From the NCBI GenBank assembly GCA_947599755.1, contig CANQFO010000078.1:1-5001 (forward strand): a DNA stretch of 5,001 nt, in the 5' to 3' direction. The stretch is from an uncultured Bacilli bacterium (GTDB lineage: Bacteria; Bacillota_I; Bacilli_A; RF39; UBA660). Below the pieces are notes generated by a model. The model was not told the origin of the DNA, did not search any database, and worked only from the letters and a program-made list of their open reading frames with translations. Of the stretch, positions 1 through 5,001 are shown in pieces. The position numbers and the translations under genes were made by a program. Positions within the stretch are counted from its first letter, which is position 1, and each line of letters starts with the position of its first letter.

Positions 1-11
1 ATCATAACTAA

Positions 12-39
12 ATTATATAACAAAAGAAAACAACCTCAA
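12..39 (-). promoter_or_regulatory. Possible promoter reading out of the left edge
   Basis: On the minus strand TTGAGG (34-39) is followed after 16 bp by a perfect TATAAT (12-17). Transcription would start near position 5 and leave the window, so the target gene cannot be seen. The -35 has four of six consensus bases and lies inside the stem of the operon terminator at 31-47. In DNA this AT-rich a chance TATAAT is common, so this is a candidate only. Confidence 0.3.
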
Positions 40-47
40 AGAGGTTG
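21..47 (-). terminator. Intrinsic terminator closing the polysaccharide operon
   Basis: On the minus strand CAACCTC (41-47) pairs perfectly with GAGGTTG (31-37) around a three-base loop (38-40). The hairpin is followed by the T-rich run TTTTCTTTT (22-30). It lies about 50 bases beyond the stop codon of the sugar transferase gene, where a Rho-independent terminator for the four-gene operon is expected. The seven-bp stem with four G/C pairs is strong for this AT-rich DNA. Confidence 0.75.
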
Positions 48-49
48 GC

Positions 50-76
50 GAATGAAATTTATTTCATTCTTTTTTT
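50..76 (+). terminator. Second hairpin, with T-tract on the plus strand
   Basis: GAATGAAAT (50-58) and ATTTCATTC (61-69) form a perfect nine-bp inverted repeat with a two-base centre (or eight bp with a four-base loop). On the plus strand it is followed at once by seven T (70-76), the form of an intrinsic terminator for transcription arriving from the left. On the minus strand it lacks a following U-tract and would only be an extra hairpin ahead of the one at 31-47. Together the two look like a back-to-back terminator pair, as between convergent genes. No plus-strand gene is visible to prove it. Confidence 0.5.
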
Positions 77-95
77 AGGTTTTTCTTTTTGTTTT

Positions 96-755
96 TTATG
101 CTGCTCCTTTACTAAATAAAACTACGATAAATGTTTTTATGAAAATTTTTAAATCTAGTTTTAAAGAATAGTGATTGGAATAATAACTTTCTAATTTTAT
201 TCTTTCTTCGAATGAGGTATTGCTTCTTCCATTTACTTGCCAATACCCTGTAATTCCTGGTTTTGTTTTAACAATATCATGATAATATTCTTTCATATCC
301 TTTTTTTCTCTTGGTAAATAAGGGCGATTTCCTATTATTGACATGTCTCCTTTCAATACATTAATTACTTGAGGTAATTCATCTATAGATAATTTTCTGA
401 GAATTTTGCCAATTTTGGTAATTCTTGGATCTTTTTTTAATTTTTTATTTTTGGAATATTCTTCTGCTGCTATTTTATCTAATTCTAAAGTTCTGAATAA
501 AATTTCATCTGCATTAGGGACCATTGTTCTAAATTTATAAATTTGAAATTCTTTTCCATTTTTTCCAATTCTTGTTTGGGAAAAAAATATGGATTCATAA
601 TCTTTGTTCCCTATTGTTACAATTTTTACGATTATTATTGTTGGAATTAAAATCATTATTCCAATTAAGCTTATTATTATATCAAAGATTCGTTTGATTA
701 ATAAATATATGATTTCTTTTATGCAAATATTTTCTACTGCTATTGTTTCTTCCAC
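96..755 (-). CDS. Small membrane sugar-phosphate transferase (initiating phosphoglycosyltransferase)
   Basis: This 219-aa protein belongs to the bacterial sugar transferase family (CpsE/WbaP C-terminal domain, PglC). The family moves a sugar phosphate from a UDP-sugar to undecaprenyl phosphate at the cytoplasmic face of the membrane, the first step of repeat-unit synthesis. Visible in order: K21-R22-x2-D25 and a hydrophobic segment at about 23-48 with Pro38, expected to be the re-entrant membrane helix; Q60-x-R62-x-G64 and the KFRTM block at 74-78; DPR at 109-111; the catalytic Asp-Glu pair D125-E126 in DELPQ; KGDMS with GNRP at 135-145 (most relatives have GPRP); and PGITGYWQV at 166-174. 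It is the short monotopic form, without the four extra membrane helices of WbaP. The start is GTG at 753-755, chosen for its ribosome site and because the N-terminal family motif follows closely. A 46-base gap separates it from the phosphatase gene. The sugar used cannot be read from the sequence. Confidence 0.92.
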   Translation of the reverse strand: MEETIAVENICIKEIIYLLIKRIFDIIISLIGIMILIPTIIIVKIVTIGNKDYESIFFSQTRIGKNGKEFQIYKFRTMVPNADEILFRTLELDKIAAEEYSKNKKLKKDPRITKIGKILRKLSIDELPQVINVLKGDMSIIGNRPYLPREKKDMKEYYHDIVKTKPGITGYWQVNGRSNTSFEERIKLESYYSNHYSLKLDLKIFIKTFIVVLFSKGAA

Positions 756-760
756 GAACG

Positions 761-770
761 TTCACCCCTT
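761..770 (-). promoter_or_regulatory. Ribosome binding site supporting a GTG start
   Basis: The minus strand carries AAGGGGTGAA, close to the full anti-SD complement AAGGAGGTGA, a few bases before GTG at 753-755. No in-frame ATG lies near it, so this site fixes the GTG as the start of the sugar transferase. The other GTG, inside the SD itself (763-765), is out of frame. Confidence 0.7.
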
Positions 771-801
771 AATTATATGCAAATTTATTATTCTTTGATA
801 T

Positions 802-1530
802 TTATCTAGTAATACTAAAATCTTCTTCGTGCATGATTTTATCGAAGTTATTTTGTAGTAGATCCTCTATCATACTATCACTTTTGACAAGAGATTTCAA
901 TTTTTTTCTTAATTTTTTTGTATCAAAATTTATTTCATGGTGACAATCGCTTGCTAAGAAAGTAATCCAACCTTTTTTTAAATAATAAATTAAAGTTTTT
1001 TTTGCTTCTTTTCCATATTTTCCGTATAAACTTTGATAATTTCCTTGTAATAATGCTCCCATTCCTAAATAATCTTTAATATGTTCTGGGTGCCTTTTAA
1101 ATATACGATATCTTTCTGGATGAGCAATAATTGGTATGTATCCAGCTCTCACTAACTGGAATATAATTTCTTTTGTATTATAAAACATATTTCCTAGTGG
1201 AAATTCTATTAATATATATTTTGTGTTATTTAATGTAGTGATTTCTTGCTTTTTTAGTAATTCCATACAGTTTTCCGTAATATATACTTCATTTCCTAGA
1301 AATAAATTTATTTCAATTTTTTCTTTTTTTACTTCTTCTACTAGCCTGTCAAATATTTCCTTTTTTTTCTTATTATTATAATCATATATACTATTTTCGA
1401 TATAATGTGGAGTAAGTATCATATCTGTAATTCCTTGATTTTGTGCGGTTTTGATCATTTTTATACTTTCTTCTAAATCACTACATCCATCATCAATACC
1501 AAATAGTATATGAGTATGAATATCTTTCAT
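802..1530 (-). CDS. cpsB: CpsB/YwqE-type PHP-domain protein-tyrosine phosphatase
   Basis: This 242-aa protein is of the metal-dependent tyrosine phosphatase family CpsB/CapC/YwqE. The family removes phosphate from the tyrosine tail of the partner kinase (CpsD/PtkA) and so resets the polysaccharide export cycle. The PHP-type metal ligands are present in order: H5 and H7 in DIHTH, D13-D14-G15, H42 in LTPHY, E81 in GNEVY, H137 with R140 in AHPER, and D195 with H197 in SDCHH (SDAHN or similar in most relatives). Length is as usual for the family, and it has no signal peptide or membrane segment, so it is cytoplasmic. Its ATG shares one base with the kinase stop codon (TAATG at 1528-1532), and only a weak SD-like AAAGAG precedes it, so translation is probably coupled to the kinase. 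It holds the only in-frame CAG glutamine codon I found in the window (Q125, 1156-1158). Confidence 0.95.
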   Translation of the reverse strand: MKDIHTHILFGIDDGCSDLEESIKMIKTAQNQGITDMILTPHYIENSIYDYNNKKKKEIFDRLVEEVKKEKIEINLFLGNEVYITENCMELLKKQEITTLNNTKYILIEFPLGNMFYNTKEIIFQLVRAGYIPIIAHPERYRIFKRHPEHIKDYLGMGALLQGNYQSLYGKYGKEAKKTLIYYLKKGWITFLASDCHHEINFDTKKLRKKLKSLVKSDSMIEDLLQNNFDKIMHEEDFSITR

Positions 1531-2243
1531 TATTTTCTCTTTTTCTTGTTAGAGTCTGTATAATATTTATCGGAATAATAGCTATAATAACTATTATCTT
1601 TGACAGAGGCTCTGTTGATGATTACGCCTGTTATTTTTGCATTCGCTTGAGTAAATGCTTTTTTGGTTCGCTCTAAATTTTCAATTTTTGTTTTTCTATT
1701 TGAAACTACAATTACATTTGCATCGCTATATTTGGTCATAATTAGACTGTCGCTTAGTCCTAAAACTGGTGGACAATCTAAAATGATAATATCATATAGC
1801 AATTTTAATCTTTCTATTAATTTTTTATTGTTTTCACTTCCTAGTAATTCTACTGGATTAGGCGGAGTTGGTCCTGTTGGTAATAAATCTATATTTTTAT
1901 TGTTTGTTTCCATAATGTATTTTTTTAGCTTGATATCTTCTTTATAATTTAGAATTAAATTTGAGTAGCCTCCACTTGTTACATTCATTACTTCAAATAT
2001 TTCATGTTGTCTTCCTTTTCTTAAATCACAATCGATTACTAGTACTTTTTTGTTTTCTTGAGCATATGCTATTGCTAAATTTGCGGTAATAAAACTTTTG
2101 CCATCTCCAGCTTGTGGTGAAGTATTTAATATTACTTTCATTGTATTGTCAATGGCAGAAAATGCTAGATTGGTACGAATTGTTTTGATTGATTCACTAA
2201 AAATTGATTTAGGATGAACATTTATCATTAAATCTGTTGACAT
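1530..2243 (-). CDS. cpsD: CpsD-type bacterial tyrosine kinase (BY-kinase)
   Basis: This 237-aa protein is the cytoplasmic ATPase half of the Firmicutes split polysaccharide co-polymerase (CpsD, YwqD/PtkA, EpsB). It autophosphorylates on its tyrosine tail when activated by the membrane partner. Visible in order: an N-terminal helix motif E17-x2-K20-x2-R23 (relatives usually have E-x2-R-x2-R, used for ring assembly); Walker A at 44-50 ending G-D-G-K49-S50; Walker A' with D71 and D73 in VIDCDLRK; Walker B at 151-158 ending D156-C-P-P; and a C-terminal cluster of six tyrosines (Y219, Y220, Y222, Y223, Y227, Y228) followed by a basic tail. The nucleotide motifs differ slightly from common forms (PQAGDGKS rather than PGEGKS; DCDLRKG rather than DADLRRP), but all catalytic residues remain. 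The SD AAGGAG (2254-2259) lies in the last codons of the preceding gene. The gap is seven bases. Confidence 0.95.
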   Translation of the reverse strand: MSTDLMINVHPKSIFSESIKTIRTNLAFSAIDNTMKVILNTSPQAGDGKSFITANLAIAYAQENKKVLVIDCDLRKGRQHEIFEVMNVTSGGYSNLILNYKEDIKLKKYIMETNNKNIDLLPTGPTPPNPVELLGSENNKKLIERLKLLYDIIILDCPPVLGLSDSLIMTKYSDANVIVVSNRKTKIENLERTKKAFTQANAKITGVIINRASVKDNSYYSYYSDKYYTDSNKKKRK

Positions 2244-2250
2244 ATTCTCA

Positions 2251-2913
2251 CTACTCCTTATTTTCTATTGGAACAATACCAAGTACTGTTAGATTCAATT
2301 TATCCTCTATTATTTCACTTGATTTAATTGAGGTATCAAAATAGAACATAATAAATATTACTCCACATGATAATATTAATCCGATCATGATATATATTAA
2401 ATTATCTTTTAAATAGTTAATATTATATGGACTTACTGCTACTTCTGCAGGGTCTAATACGGAAATATTTTCTAATTGAAATCGATTTTTAATTTCTTCA
2501 CTAAATACTTTTGCTACTTCGTCTGTAATTTTTGCTACATCTTTTTTTGATTTGCTACTAACTGATATTTGTAAAACTTCTGAGTCTTGTATTGGACTTA
2601 CTATAATTTTATTGGCTAAATCATCTGCACTACATTTTAGTTTTAAATTATTAATTACTTTTGATATTACAGTCCTACTTTTTACAATTTGACTATATGT
2701 GTTTACTAAACTTTTATTAAATTGAAAGTTATATTCTTCTTCTTCCTTTGATTTATTAGCTAATATTAATGTAGTTGTACTTTGATACATTGGTACTCTA
2801 GTTAATTTTGTATAGGTGTTTCCTATGATTACAATAGCTACTATTGTAATTAATATCCAAATTATTTTTCCTTTAAAAAAATGGTATATTTCTCTAATAT
2901 TTAGCTCTTCCAT
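2251..2913 (-). CDS. cpsC: CpsC/Wzz-type polysaccharide co-polymerase and kinase activator
   Basis: This 220-aa membrane protein is of the chain-length determinant family (CpsC, CapA, YwqC/TkmA, EpsA). It regulates polymer length, and its C-terminal cytoplasmic end recruits and activates the CpsD kinase. Visible: a short cytoplasmic N-terminus; a first membrane segment at about 17-32; an extracellular Wzz domain with a predicted helical middle (about 65-150); a family-typical Pro-containing stretch AVSPYNIN at 159-166 just before the second membrane segment (about 172-192); and a C-terminal tail ending in LNLTVLGIVP, close to the LPVLGVIP-type tail of relatives. No kinase domain is fused, which fits the separate cpsD next to it. 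The start at 2911-2913 is preferred over an in-frame ATG at 2974-2976, because that one lies inside the -35 hexamer and would be upstream of the transcript start. Confidence 0.93.
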   Translation of the reverse strand: MEELNIREIYHFFKGKIIWILITIVAIVIIGNTYTKLTRVPMYQSTTTLILANKSKEEEEYNFQFNKSLVNTYSQIVKSRTVISKVINNLKLKCSADDLANKIIVSPIQDSEVLQISVSSKSKKDVAKITDEVAKVFSEEIKNRFQLENISVLDPAEVAVSPYNINYLKDNLIYIMIGLILSCGVIFIMFYFDTSIKSSEIIEDKLNLTVLGIVPIENKE

Positions 2914-2915
2914 AA

Positions 2916-2928
2916 CCTCTCCCCCTCT
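2916..2928 (-). promoter_or_regulatory. Ribosome binding site of the first operon gene
   Basis: The minus strand reads AGAGGGGGAGAGG directly upstream of ATG 2911-2913, with GGAG at 2919-2922 at about five bases spacing. This G-rich patch stands out in A/T-rich surroundings and decides the start of the cpsC-like gene over the upstream in-frame ATG. Confidence 0.75.
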
Positions 2929-2947
2929 AAGAACATAAATTGCGTTT

Positions 2948-2976
2948 ATTGTATCGCTTTTTGTCGAATTAGTCAA
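2948..2976 (-). promoter_or_regulatory. Vegetative (sigma-A type) promoter of the polysaccharide operon
   Basis: On the minus strand TTGACT (2971-2976) and TACAAT (2948-2953) are separated by exactly 17 bp, each one mismatch from consensus. Predicted transcription start is near 2941, giving an untranslated leader of about 28 bases with the ribosome site in it. The upstream DNA is rich in A-tracts, which may help RNA polymerase binding. It is the best promoter in the window and lies in front of the first of four tightly packed genes. Confidence 0.85.
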
Positions 2977-3021
2977 TAAAATTTTAATATTTGTGGCGAT
3001 ATTTTGTGCTATTTGTCGAAT
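2956..3021. repeat. Pair of 14-bp direct repeats containing 0A-box-like TTGTCGAA
   Basis: On the plus strand GCTTTTTGTCGAAT (2956-2969) and GCTATTTGTCGAAT (3008-3021) match at 13 of 14 positions and are offset by 52 bp, about five helical turns. The inner copy lies between the -35 and -10 hexamers of the operon promoter; the outer copy lies upstream. Both contain TGTCGAA, which fits the known Spo0A recognition sequence TGNCGAA. A third, weaker match TGGCGAT lies between them at 2994-3000. The repeats are seen directly; binding by Spo0A is inferred. A different regulator is possible. Confidence 0.6.
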
Positions 3022-3197
3022 ATTTGTTTATTTTTATAATTTTTTGGGTGGTTTTTCTTTTTTTTTATGAATTATCGGTTTATTTTATTATTGCTTTGTT
3101 ATTATTTGTATTATAGAATTGTGTTTTTTATGAATATTTCTTTTTTTATTTTTTTTAATATTAAATGGTTGAGATTTTTTAGTAAATTTTTATCTAT
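2977..3197. other. Non-coding A/T-rich spacer upstream of the polysaccharide operon
   Basis: This stretch between the gltX terminator and the operon promoter has no convincing open frame on either strand. It consists mostly of T-runs on the plus strand (A-tracts on the minus strand). It holds the outer 14-bp repeat (3008-3021) and an isolated TATAAT on the minus strand (3110-3115) with no recognisable -35 (AATATT at 17 bp). Runs of A near helical spacing could bend the DNA upstream of the promoter. I see no RNA gene or riboswitch fold. Confidence 0.6.
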
Positions 3198-3222
3198 AAA
3201 AAAAAGATGATTTTTCATCTTT
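3198..3222 (-). terminator. Strong intrinsic terminator of gltX
   Basis: On the minus strand AAAGATGA (3215-3222) pairs perfectly with TCATCTTT (3203-3210) around a four-base A loop. Together with the last stem bases it is followed by eight T (3198-3205). The stem begins inside the stop codon TAA (3221-3223), so translation termination and the hairpin overlap. It separates gltX from the polysaccharide operon. Confidence 0.88.
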
Positions 3223-4876
3223 ATTGATTGGTATATTTTTGATATAGTTTTATTCTTTTTTTAATTCGTTCTTTTCCTAATATTTTCATAATAGAAAATA
3301 AATCCGGAGATTTTGTTCTTCCTGTTATCATGACTCTTAGTGCTTCACATATATCTCCAACATGTCCTTTGTATGCTTCTTTATTTTGTTTGTATTCTTT
3401 TGGGCTTTTTGCATATCCATGTTGTTCGGCATATTTTTTTATTTCTTGGAACCATTGATCATTTTCAACATTTAAATTTAGAGTATTTGATACATAATCT
3501 AATGCTAAAGATATATCATATGTTTTTGTACCATCATATTTTTGATAATTTTCTTGTTCAAATATTTCATCTATTGTATAAGAAAATTCTTCTTTTACTT
3601 CACTATATTTTGAAATATCTTTACGAGGTCTTGGTCCATCTTTTTCAATATTTAAAAATTTGATCATATCTTCTTTATTTGCTTTTAATTGTTGATGGTA
3701 TTTTGGATCAAATTTTTCTGTATATTTTAATGTTTCTTCATATATTTCTTGTCCATTTTTGTGTGAAAAGTAAGTTTTTGCAATATTATTTAATTTGTCT
3801 AAATCAAATAATGTTCCACCAATTGCCATTTTGTCAAAAGTAAATTGAAACTCTTCTAATTTTTTATTTTGATTGTTTATGTACCATTCTTCAAAATTAG
3901 AGTTTAAAATTGTAGCAAGATATAATTTCACTGCTTCAATAGGAATTCCTACTTCTTCATAATAAGAAACTTTTGCTTCTTTGTCTTTCCTTTTTGATAA
4001 TTTGCGAATTGTACCATTTTCTTTTTTGGTAATTGGAGCAGTATGAGCATATTTTGGTCTTTCAAATTCAAGAAGATCAAATAATTGAATATGTAATGGT
4101 ATACTTGATACCCACTCATCTCCTCTAATTACGTGAGTTGTATGCATTAAATGATCATCAATAACGTGAGCAAAGTGATATGTTGGGGTACCATCTTTTT
4201 TTAATAATACGGTATCCATATCATGTTCTGGAAATTTTAGTTTTCCTTTTATACAATCAATTATTTCAATTTCATTGTTTGCATTTCCCGGAGATTTTAG
4301 ACGAATAACGTATTCTTCTTTATTTGTTAATTTTTCTTTGATTTCTTCCAATGATAAGTCTCTATCTACTGCATAGTGGCCATAAATGCCAATTTTTGTT
4401 TTATTAATTTCTTGTTCTTCTCTTATTGTATTAATTTCTTCTTCTGTCATAAAACATGGATATGCAAGACCTTTTTTGATTAGATCTTTGATATATGTTT
4501 GGTAAATTTCAGTTCTTTCACTTTGAATATAAGGGCCATAGTTTCCTTTGCTTTTAGCGCTTTCATCTGGAATAATTTGAAATGCTTCTAGATCATTAAA
4601 TATTCCATCTATTCCGTTTTCAATACTTCTTTTTTGATCTGTGTCTTCAATTCGTAGATAGAATACTCCGGAAGTTTGATGAGCAAAAATGTAGTCACAA
4701 AATGCACCAAATAGACTTCCCATATGGACAAATCCAGTTGGACTTGGACCAAATCTAGTAACCATTGCTCCTTTTTTTATTTTTCTTTCTGGATATTTTT
4801 TTTCATAATATTGTTTTGTTTTTGTGATATTTGGAAATAGTAATTCTGCTAGTTCATTTCTTTCTTGTTCTGTCAT
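3221..4876 (-). CDS. gltX: Glutamyl-tRNA synthetase, long clostridial-type
   Basis: This 551-aa class I synthetase of the GluRS family charges tRNA with glutamate using ATP. In bacteria without GlnRS the same enzyme class also makes Glu-tRNA-Gln for the GatCAB amidotransferase. Visible: RFGPSPTG at 41-48, of the GluRS type rather than the GlnRS type RFPPEPNG; HIGH-type motif H51-M-G-S54; RIEDTD at 75-80; the catalytic core DGTPTYHFAHVIDDHLM at 228-244 and HVIRGDEW at 248-255; KMSKS-type motif KLSKR at 292-296; then a helical anticodon-binding part to the end with GRTKSPDLF near 519-527. It is longer than the usual 480-500 aa and has about 35 extra N-terminal residues before the catalytic fold, as in the second GluRS type of Clostridia. 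The CxC zinc motif often seen after the AYP sequence is reduced to C141-F-M. The SD AAGAGGTGA (4881-4889) supports the ATG at 4874-4876. All 22 glutamines I located are CAA. Confidence 0.95.
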   Translation of the reverse strand: MTEQERNELAELLFPNITKTKQYYEKKYPERKIKKGAMVTRFGPSPTGFVHMGSLFGAFCDYIFAHQTSGVFYLRIEDTDQKRSIENGIDGIFNDLEAFQIIPDESAKSKGNYGPYIQSERTEIYQTYIKDLIKKGLAYPCFMTEEEINTIREEQEINKTKIGIYGHYAVDRDLSLEEIKEKLTNKEEYVIRLKSPGNANNEIEIIDCIKGKLKFPEHDMDTVLLKKDGTPTYHFAHVIDDHLMHTTHVIRGDEWVSSIPLHIQLFDLLEFERPKYAHTAPITKKENGTIRKLSKRKDKEAKVSYYEEVGIPIEAVKLYLATILNSNFEEWYINNQNKKLEEFQFTFDKMAIGGTLFDLDKLNNIAKTYFSHKNGQEIYEETLKYTEKFDPKYHQQLKANKEDMIKFLNIEKDGPRPRKDISKYSEVKEEFSYTIDEIFEQENYQKYDGTKTYDISLALDYVSNTLNLNVENDQWFQEIKKYAEQHGYAKSPKEYKQNKEAYKGHVGDICEALRVMITGRTKSPDLFSIMKILGKERIKKRIKLYQKYTNQ

Positions 4877-4907
4877 TTTTTCACCTCTTTTATTATTTTA
4901 ATATGAT

Positions 4908-4929
4908 AAAAAGCCCTGATCGGACTTTT
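4908..4929 (-). terminator. Intrinsic terminator or attenuator between tRNA-Gln and gltX
   Basis: On the minus strand AAAAGTCC (4922-4929) pairs with GGGCTTTT (4909-4916), with one G-U pair, around a five-base loop (4917-4921); one further T completes a five-T run. It starts ten bases after the tRNA CCA end, as expected for a tRNA transcript terminator. I find no good promoter between it and gltX: the best -10-like boxes, at 4895-4900 and 4903-4908, lack a -35. Partial read-through may therefore feed gltX. Confidence 0.7.
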
Positions 4930-4938
4930 GTTTTTTGT

Positions 4939-5001
4939 TGGTTGCCCTAGTTAGATTCGAACTAACGCATCGTGCGGTCAGAGCGCACTGCCTTACCACT
5001 T
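4939..5001 (-). tRNA. tRNA-Gln, anticodon CUG, cut by the window edge
   Basis: Read on the minus strand: D-loop remnant AGTGGTAA and D-stem GGC (4990-4992); anticodon stem GTGCG/CGCAC (4984-4988, 4972-4976) around the loop CTCTGAC, with anticodon CUG at 4979-4981; five-base variable region; T-arm GTTAG-TTCGAAT-CTAAC (4950-4966); 3' acceptor strand TAGGGCA (4943-4949); A73 and an encoded CCA (4939-4941). About 12 bases of the 5' end lie beyond the window. The acceptor strand implies a U1-A72 first pair, known as a feature of bacterial tRNA-Gln used by the transamidation route. Codon read: CAG. Confidence 0.92.

Noticed and set aside
1..78. Plus-strand frame open from the left edge to TAG at 76-78, as the end of a neighbouring gene
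   Set aside because: It would run through both hairpins, has no recognisable sequence, and is too short to judge.
756..763. Palindrome GAACGTTC near the sugar transferase start, as a LexA-type or other operator
   Set aside because: The Gram-positive LexA site needs CGAAC and GTTCG separated by four bases; this is an eight-base palindrome without a spacer and can occur by chance.
772..777. TATAAT on the minus strand just before the sugar transferase gene, as an internal promoter
   Set aside because: There is no -35 at proper spacing (TATCAA), and a start seven bases downstream would fall inside the ribosome binding site.
604..798. Plus-strand open frame antisense to the sugar transferase start
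   Set aside because: It lies opposite a well-supported gene, has low-complexity Ile-rich composition and no ribosome site; it is a shadow of A/T-rich coding.
1663..1947. Plus-strand open frame antisense to the kinase gene
   Set aside because: It is entirely opposite the kinase motifs, has no family signature, and its Phe/Leu/Ser-rich composition is typical of antisense reading.
2930..2936. GTTCTTA in the operon leader, resembling a SinR site
   Set aside because: It is a single near-match of seven bases with no paired or repeated copy; too weak to support.
2914..2976. In-frame 21-codon N-terminal extension of the cpsC-like protein, starting at ATG 2974-2976
   Set aside because: That ATG lies inside the -35 hexamer, the predicted transcript starts near 2941, and a strong ribosome site precedes the ATG at 2911-2913. 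The extension shows no family similarity.
3110..3115. TATAAT on the minus strand in the spacer, as a second upstream promoter
   Set aside because: The matching -35 position reads AATATT, and isolated TATAAT is expected by chance in such DNA.
3340..3663. Plus-strand open frame antisense to gltX
   Set aside because: Its Leu/His/Tyr-rich low-complexity translation lies opposite the conserved synthetase C-terminal part.

Overview
The window is strongly AT-rich (roughly one quarter G+C by eye). All genes supported here lie on the minus strand, so the layout below runs from high to low coordinates. Several features point to a low-GC Bacillota, more likely a Clostridia-type than a classical Bacillus: strong Shine-Dalgarno sequences of the AAGGAGGTGA type, a consensus vegetative promoter, hairpin-plus-U-tract terminators, a long (551 aa) clostridial-style GluRS, and a Firmicutes-style split polysaccharide co-polymerase/tyrosine kinase. 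No species can be named from the sequence.

Right part (5001 to about 3200), translation genes. The window edge cuts a tRNA-Gln with anticodon CUG and an encoded CCA end. A compact intrinsic terminator follows, and then gltX, a GluRS-class synthetase. A second strong terminator overlaps the gltX stop codon.

Middle spacer (about 2914-3197). This is a non-coding stretch, A-rich on the transcribed-sense strand. It ends in a near-consensus promoter (TTGACT, 17 bp, TACAAT). Two near-identical 14-bp direct repeats sit here 52 bp apart. One lies between the -35 and -10 hexamers. Both contain TTGTCGAA, the core of the Spo0A-binding 0A box.

Left part (2913 to 96), a tight four-gene surface-polysaccharide operon: a Wzz/CpsC-type membrane co-polymerase and kinase activator, a CpsD-type bacterial tyrosine kinase with a C-terminal tyrosine cluster, a CpsB/YwqE-type PHP-domain tyrosine phosphatase, and a small membrane sugar-phosphate transferase that starts lipid-linked repeat-unit synthesis. 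The first three would form the phosphorylation cycle that tunes chain length and export. The fourth would load the first sugar phosphate on undecaprenyl phosphate. Gene order matches the start of lactococcal eps clusters (epsA-B-C-D), and its first three genes match ywqC-D-E of Bacillus subtilis.

The operon appears closed by hairpins at 21-76, with no glycosyltransferase, flippase or polymerase gene in the window. The core families are all known. The most interesting signals are the 0A-box pair on the operon promoter, the early termination after the initiating transferase, and the pairing of a tRNA-Gln(CUG) with a GluRS in DNA that almost never uses CAG.
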